Of a stretch of DNA of 64,000 nucleotides, positions 59,809 to 64,000 are shown in pieces; within the stretch, counting starts at the first letter, position 1; the number at the start of each line of letters is the position of its first letter. Origin of the DNA: Ancylobacter pratisalsi (GTDB lineage Bacteria > Pseudomonadota > Alphaproteobacteria > Rhizobiales > Xanthobacteraceae). A model generated the notes under the pieces. It was not told the origin of the DNA. It worked only from the letters and a program-made list of their open reading frames with translations, and searched no databases. The position numbers and the translations under genes are program-made. The stretch lies in contig NZ_CP048630.1 of assembly GCF_010669125.1 (NCBI RefSeq), forward strand, positions 744,001 through 808,000. Direction: 5' to 3'.

Positions 59809-60563
59809 GCTTGCACAGCGGCATAAAAACGCAGGATCGTATCGACCAGACGCTGCGGATCGTCGGCCATGAGATTATGCCCACTCCCCGGCCAAATTTC
59901 CAATGCAGCTCCCGGAATGGCTGAAGCGATGCGCCGGCTGTGTTCCAATGGACACTGATCGTCGAGATCACCATGCAGCACGAGGGTCGGCAGCGAGATA
60001 TTAGGAAGTACAGGGCGCAGATCCGCCGCGCGCACCGAGGCCCAGGCGCCCGCCACGGCCGATGGCGAGGCATAGGACGCGAGGGCCAGCCGCTCCGCCC
60101 GTTCGCGGGCTTCCGCCGCCAATCCTGTGAGAGTGTCGGAATGAAACCATACTGCCTCGTCGCCCACATGAGACGTCCCACTCGCCAGCACGAGGCCATC
60201 GAGCCCAAGCTCCCCGTAGCGGGCGAGATAAGCAAGCGAGACAAGTACGCCCATGCTCCATCCGACAAGCGTCACGGGCTTGGGAGCCATCTGGACTATC
60301 GCACGCAGGTCGTCCGAAAACTCGTCGAGGCCATAGGCCGCAGGCAGGTCCGGCGCCAGGGAAGCTCCCCGCCCACGCAGGTTCGGCACGATGACCGACC
60401 GCTTGGTGCCGAGCTTATCAGTCAGGCGGTTAGCTACATCGCTCCAAGCCGATGCCGTACCCTGGATGCCATGCAAGAGAATGAATGACCCTCCTGCCGG
60501 GTCCGCACCGGGATTGGCATCGATCCATTCCAGCGCGCCGTCATGCGTAGCGACGAAAGCCAT
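59793..60563 (-). CDS. Alpha/beta hydrolase
   Basis: 256 residues: oxyanion region FILLHGIQGTASAW, nucleophile elbow LVGWSMGVLVSLAYL (Ser), acid in VLHGDLDDQCPLEH, and His in WPGSGHNLM. A meta-cleavage or lactone/ester hydrolase role is possible. I chose the ATG at 60563; the longer frame adds residues that read as shadow sequence. It lies 5 bp after the DUF6166 gene in the same operon. Confidence 0.85.
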   Translation of the reverse strand: MAFVATHDGALEWIDANPGADPAGGSFILLHGIQGTASAWSDVANRLTDKLGTKRSVIVPNLRGRGASLAPDLPAAYGLDEFSDDLRAIVQMAPKPVTLVGWSMGVLVSLAYLARYGELGLDGLVLASGTSHVGDEAVWFHSDTLTGLAAEARERAERLALASYASPSAVAGAWASVRAADLRPVLPNISLPTLVLHGDLDDQCPLEHSRRIASAIPGAALEIWPGSGHNLMADDPQRLVDTILRFYAAVQADIFT

Positions 60564-60568
60564 TGAAC

Positions 60569-60865
60569 TCAGGCCGCACAAGCCGCCAGAGCGGCATCTA
60601 TGTCGGCGCTGGTAAATTCCCATTCATTGCCGAAATTGGCGACTACGTCGCGCATGAATCGCTCATATCCCTGCAGGGCTGGAGTCGCCGAACCGAAATG
60701 GTCTACCAGAATGGCGAGCGCCAGCTGCGCCGGAGCGCTCCCCTCATAGCTCCACTCGAAGCCGTCCCGACTGATATCCTTGATGTCCGTACGATCAGGC
60801 AAAGGCCTGCCATCGACCGTAACCGCGACACCATCGATGGTCCTGTCTCCGCGATAAGTCTTCAT
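60569..60865 (-). CDS. DUF6166-like protein
   Basis: 98 residues: MKTYRGDRTIDGVAVTVDGR, then FEWSYEGSAPAQLALAILVD, the pattern I associate with DUF6166. Its function is unknown. An ATG four codons upstream (60877) is possible. It is the first gene of the DUF6166-hydrolase-GntR set and has a shared promoter motif upstream. Confidence 0.65.
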   Translation of the reverse strand: MKTYRGDRTIDGVAVTVDGRPLPDRTDIKDISRDGFEWSYEGSAPAQLALAILVDHFGSATPALQGYERFMRDVVANFGNEWEFTSADIDAALAACAA

Positions 60866-60890
60866 GATGCTACCCATTTTTCGCCGACAG

Positions 60891-60924
60891 CTAACATATT
60901 AAATGTTCATCTAATGTCTGGCAA
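60891..60924 (-). promoter_or_regulatory. Promoter/operator shared with the hydroxylase promoter
   Basis: On the − strand TTGCCA and, further on, ATATGTTAG match the element at 52277-52306. Here an AACAT-ATTAA-ATGTT dyad (60893-60907) is added. It ends 26 bp before the DUF6166 gene. Confidence 0.5.
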
Positions 60925-61031
60925 CTGGTTTCGAAGGTGGCCTGTCCCGCATCAGCGCGCCATCAACGAGGTCGGACATTTGCTGGAAATACGGACGTCA
61001 CCCGCTTACGGGGCGCCGCCGAATGCTGTCG

Positions 61032-62546
61032 TCATTCCCCGGCAGCAACGACCGGACGGCGCAGGAGCTTTCCGATCAGATCGCTAACAGGACTCCACAG
61101 CAGGAGCGCGAAGGCGATGATCATCAGCGAAGCAACAAGACCATTGTCCATGAACACGGACAGGTCGCCCGCCGATCCTATCAGCGCCTGACGGAAGGCA
61201 TCCTCTGCGCGGTCGCCCAGCACCAAAGCCAACACCATGGGCGCGAGCGGATAGTCGAGCTTTTTGAAGGCGTACCCTACCGCGCCGAAGATCAGCATCA
61301 GCCAGATGTCGAAGCTGGAATTGGCAACGGTGAAGGCCCCGATTGCACAGACCATGAGGATGACCGGCGCGATCAACGCGAACGGTATGCGCATGATCGA
61401 AGCGAACAGCGGCACCGTGGCCAGAACCACAAACAGCCCCACAATGTTACCAAGATACATCGAGGCGATCAGGCCCCAGACGAAGTCCTTCTGCTCGACA
61501 AACAGCAGGGGGCCGGGCTGCAGGCCCCATATCATCAACCCACCCAACAGCACGGCCGCGGTCGCCGAACCCGGAATGCCCAGAGCGAGCATCGGAAGGA
61601 GAGCGGAAGTGCCGGCAGCATGGGCCGCCGTTTCAGGCGCAATGACGCCCTCGATCTCGCCGTTACCAAAATTCTTGCCTCTCTTGGAAAAGCGTTTGGC
61701 GAGACCGTACCCCATGAAGGAAGCCGCCACCGCGCCGCCCGGTGAGATGCCGAGCCAGATTCCGGCAAGGCACGATCGCACGAACGTCATGAAATAGAGC
61801 GGCATCTGCATCCAGGTACGGAAGACCACGATCGGATCTATGCGCGCCTTCTTCCCCTTGAACTCGAGGCCCTCTTCCAGCGTCAGGAGAATTTCCGACA
61901 CGCCGAACATACCAATGACGACGACCAGGAAATCGAATCCGCTCATCAACTCGCCGACGCCAAAGGTCATCCGCATGTCGCCGGAGATGGTGTCGATGCC
62001 AACAGCGGCCAGCAGGAAGCCAAGCGACAATGACACGACGATCTTCGCCTTGTTCTCCTTTCCCATGCCAATGAAACTGCAAAAGGTGAGAAAGAACACC
62101 GCGAAGAACTCTGCAGGCCCAAAACGCAGCGCGAATTTCGCGACAAGCGGCGCGAGGAACGTGATCAGCACCACGCCGGCAATCGCTCCGACGAAGGAAG
62201 CGGTGAAGGCCGCGGTCAGTGCCTCGCCGGCACGCCCCTGCTGTGCCATCGGGTAGCCGTCGAAGGTGGTGGCGACAGACCACGGCTCGCCTGGAATGTT
62301 GAACAGCACAGCAGTGATGGCCCCGCCGAACAGCGCGCCCCAATAGATCGACGTGAGCAGGATGATTGCGCTCGTCGGATCCATGCCGAAGGTCAGTGGC
62401 AACAGAATCGCGACGCCGTTCGGTCCTCCCAAACCTGGGAGTACGCCGACGACGATGCCGAGCAATACGCCCAGGAACATGAATGCGATGTTGTGCCAGG
62501 TGAGTGCGACCTGAAAGCCCTCGAGAAGCAGGCTGATGTTTTCCAT
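61032..62546 (-). CDS. tctA: Tripartite tricarboxylate transporter permease TctA
   Basis: 504 residues with about 11 membrane helices and the TctA hallmarks FLGVLLGIVVGVLPGLGGPN, IYWGALFGGAITAVLFNIPG and GLAKRFSKRGKNFGNGEIEG. It is the large permease of a secondary, binding-protein-dependent carboxylate carrier. Follows tctB by 11 bp. Confidence 0.92.
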   Translation of the reverse strand: MENISLLLEGFQVALTWHNIAFMFLGVLLGIVVGVLPGLGGPNGVAILLPLTFGMDPTSAIILLTSIYWGALFGGAITAVLFNIPGEPWSVATTFDGYPMAQQGRAGEALTAAFTASFVGAIAGVVLITFLAPLVAKFALRFGPAEFFAVFFLTFCSFIGMGKENKAKIVVSLSLGFLLAAVGIDTISGDMRMTFGVGELMSGFDFLVVVIGMFGVSEILLTLEEGLEFKGKKARIDPIVVFRTWMQMPLYFMTFVRSCLAGIWLGISPGGAVAASFMGYGLAKRFSKRGKNFGNGEIEGVIAPETAAHAAGTSALLPMLALGIPGSATAAVLLGGLMIWGLQPGPLLFVEQKDFVWGLIASMYLGNIVGLFVVLATVPLFASIMRIPFALIAPVILMVCAIGAFTVANSSFDIWLMLIFGAVGYAFKKLDYPLAPMVLALVLGDRAEDAFRQALIGSAGDLSVFMDNGLVASLMIIAFALLLWSPVSDLIGKLLRRPVVAAGE

Positions 62547-62557
62547 CTGATAGCTCC

Positions 62558-63055
62558 TCAGTAGCCGAGCATGATTTCGAGCGGCCCTTTAGGCAGCGGA
62601 ACCTGGAACTGACGCTCGAAAGTCCAGAACGTCACCAACGGGATCATCACCGAGGCGGCAACGATTGCCCACCAGCGAAACTTGCCGAACACGGCCATGA
62701 AACCGCCGATAAAGATTGCCGAAGCGACATAAATGCCAAGGTAGCCAATGGCGAGAACATAGACGGTGAGCGGAAGAAAGACCTGTCCCACCTGGCGCAG
62801 CTGCGCCCAAGTAACCAGCACACGCTTTGACGCTCGCAGTCCCTGATAGAAAACGGCCATCGAGGCCGCGAGCAAAATCCACGCGACGCGCGCGGGAAAG
62901 AAGCCGCTCTGCGGCCCGCCACTCCAGCCGGCACCTCGCCGATAGCTGTCCCACAGAACACCAATGGAAATGGCGAAGAGAATAACGGCCACGGAGCACT
63001 CGGCCAGGCGGCGCGACAGCCCAGGCTCGATCTCATAGGGGTCGAAGGATGACAT
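62558..63055 (-). CDS. tctB: Tripartite tricarboxylate transporter small subunit TctB
   Basis: 165 residues with four membrane helices (CSVAVILFAISIGVLWDSYR, FFPARVAWILLAASMAVFYQ, TVYVLAIGYLGIYVASAIFI, WWAIVAASVMIPLVTFWTFE). The GPQSGFFP motif typical of TctB is present. Lies between tctC and tctA. Confidence 0.9.
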   Translation of the reverse strand: MSSFDPYEIEPGLSRRLAECSVAVILFAISIGVLWDSYRRGAGWSGGPQSGFFPARVAWILLAASMAVFYQGLRASKRVLVTWAQLRQVGQVFLPLTVYVLAIGYLGIYVASAIFIGGFMAVFGKFRWWAIVAASVMIPLVTFWTFERQFQVPLPKGPLEIMLGY

Positions 63056-63118
63056 GCGGCACTCCTGACGGAATACGACGGCCGCCCCATGGGCAGGCCG
63101 CCGCGCTCGGTGAAGGGT

Positions 63119-64000
63119 TCAGTTCATCGACAGGAAGCCGGCCTTCGCCATAAGGTCCTTGTGCTTGGCCTCATCGGCGGTGAGGAAGTCGACATAGGCC
63201 TGACCGGAGCGGAAGTCGGGGAGCAGCGCGTTGCGCTCAAGATACTCCTTCCACTCCGGCGTTTCGGAGACCTTCTTCATCAGATCGACATAGTAAGCCT
63301 GCTGCTCCGGCGTGACGTTGCCGGGCATGAACAAGCCGCGCAGCATGTTGTAGGTGAAATTCAGTCCCTGCTCGCCGCAGGTCGGCACATCGTTCCACGA
63401 CATGTCGGCGGTGATCTTGTTCTTGTAGTTCATGCGCTGGGGCGACAGTACACAGAGTGGCCGCGTGAGGCCTGCACGCCAATTGGCAACATCCTCTGAC
63501 GGATTGTTGGTTTCCGCCGCGATGTGATTGCCGGCGAGCTGGGTCGAGGCCTCGCCGCCGCTCTTGTAGGGGATGTAGGAGATCGGCGTCTTCAGTTCGG
63601 AGAACACACCGAAGGAGATGAGTTCGTCCTCGCGCTTGGAGCCGCCGCCACCGATCTTGAGGGGCGGGCTCGCTGCCTTGGCCGCCGCCGCCAGGTCCGG
63701 GAGCGTCTTGTAGGGCGATTCATTGTTCACCCAGAGGGCGAACTCGTCCTGAGCGAGCATCGAGACGGGCGTGAAGTCGTGCCAGCTGACAGGCAACTTG
63801 GTCGCCAGCGGTGTCATGTAGATCGTGCTCGATGTGGTGAGCAGCTTGTGCGGGTCACCCAGAGACTTCTTGATGTCCATCATCGCTTCGCCGCCAGTCG
63901 CGGCAGGCTTGTTCACGACGATGAACGATTCCTTGGACAGGCCGTGCTTCTGGATAATGGCCTGGATCGTGCGGGCCATCTGATCGGACGCGCCACCAGG
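63119..64000 (-). CDS. tctC: Tripartite tricarboxylate transporter binding protein TctC (partial)
   Basis: The frame runs off the right edge of the window; the N-terminus is missing. Visible from PGGASDQMARTIQAIIQK, the conserved TctC ligand loop, to the stop: FIVVNKPAATGGEAMMDIKK, SYIPYKSGGEASTQLAGNHI, YNMLRGLFMPGNVTPEQQAY. About 293 residues are seen of a usual 320. It is a periplasmic carboxylate-binding protein and the first gene of this TctCBA set. Confidence 0.9.
   Translation of the reverse strand, partial: PGGASDQMARTIQAIIQKHGLSKESFIVVNKPAATGGEAMMDIKKSLGDPHKLLTTSSTIYMTPLATKLPVSWHDFTPVSMLAQDEFALWVNNESPYKTLPDLAAAAKAASPPLKIGGGGSKREDELISFGVFSELKTPISYIPYKSGGEASTQLAGNHIAAETNNPSEDVANWRAGLTRPLCVLSPQRMNYKNKITADMSWNDVPTCGEQGLNFTYNMLRGLFMPGNVTPEQQAYYVDLMKKVSETPEWKEYLERNALLPDFRSGQAYVDFLTADEAKHKDLMAKAGFLSMN

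Overview
The window is GC-rich DNA that looks like an alphaproteobacterium of the Hyphomicrobiales (Rhizobiales) type. The basis is the gene families seen (SfnB/Ssu sulfur scavenging, a DUF932–ParB–Toprim–DUF2493–DUF736 core, RepA/ParA, a DUF3363 relaxase, Trb secretion genes and a QseM/FseA-like control region). I cannot name the genus. No rRNA, tRNA or CRISPR array was recognised.

Layout. (1) 1-5989: sulfur acquisition. It holds the end of one sulfonate-type ABC operon (+ strand), then a − strand block with an SfnB-like flavin oxidoreductase, a binding protein, an ATPase, a permease and a luciferase-like monooxygenase. (2) 6235-25069: left half of a conjugative element. It carries two nearly identical 5' leader hairpins, DUF932, ParB, Toprim, DUF2493, a FitAB/VapBC-type toxin-antitoxin pair, DUF736, a divergent XRE regulator/QseM-like switch, an FseA-like activator split by a +1 frameshift, an RdfS-like excisionase, RepA with three iterons, ParA, a TraF peptidase, a transglycosylase, a relaxase, the coupling protein TraG and a CopG protein. 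(3) About 25070-39326: a 14-kb cargo island between copG and trbB. It holds an unusual SEC-C/methyltransferase/HExxH fusion, a type II CBASS operon (patatin, CD-NTase, Cap2 E1-E2; no Cap3 seen) divergent from a WYL (CapW-like) repressor, a nucleotidyltransferase-fold protein, a Gabija-like OLD nuclease plus UvrD helicase pair behind a structured leader, and a complete IS1182-type element. (4) 39327-49599: the trbBCDEJKLFGI mating-pair genes, a DUF2274 gene and a convergent LysR regulator. (5) 49600-64000: a poorly coding stretch, then catabolic and uptake genes: a membrane di-iron hydroxylase, a Zn alcohol dehydrogenase, an ABM-type monooxygenase, a LivKHMGF-type ABC transporter, a GntR regulator, an alpha/beta hydrolase and a TctABC-type transporter that runs off the right end.

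The conjugation, partition, excision and relaxase genes match the tripartite control and transfer core known from ICEMlSymR7A-type elements. No integrase or att site lies in the window, so I cannot tell an ICE from a conjugative plasmid. RepA plus iterons suggest it can replicate when circular. The most notable content is the anti-phage-like cargo: CBASS, Gabija and the SEC-C/methyltransferase/protease-like fusion, which I do not recognise as a named system.
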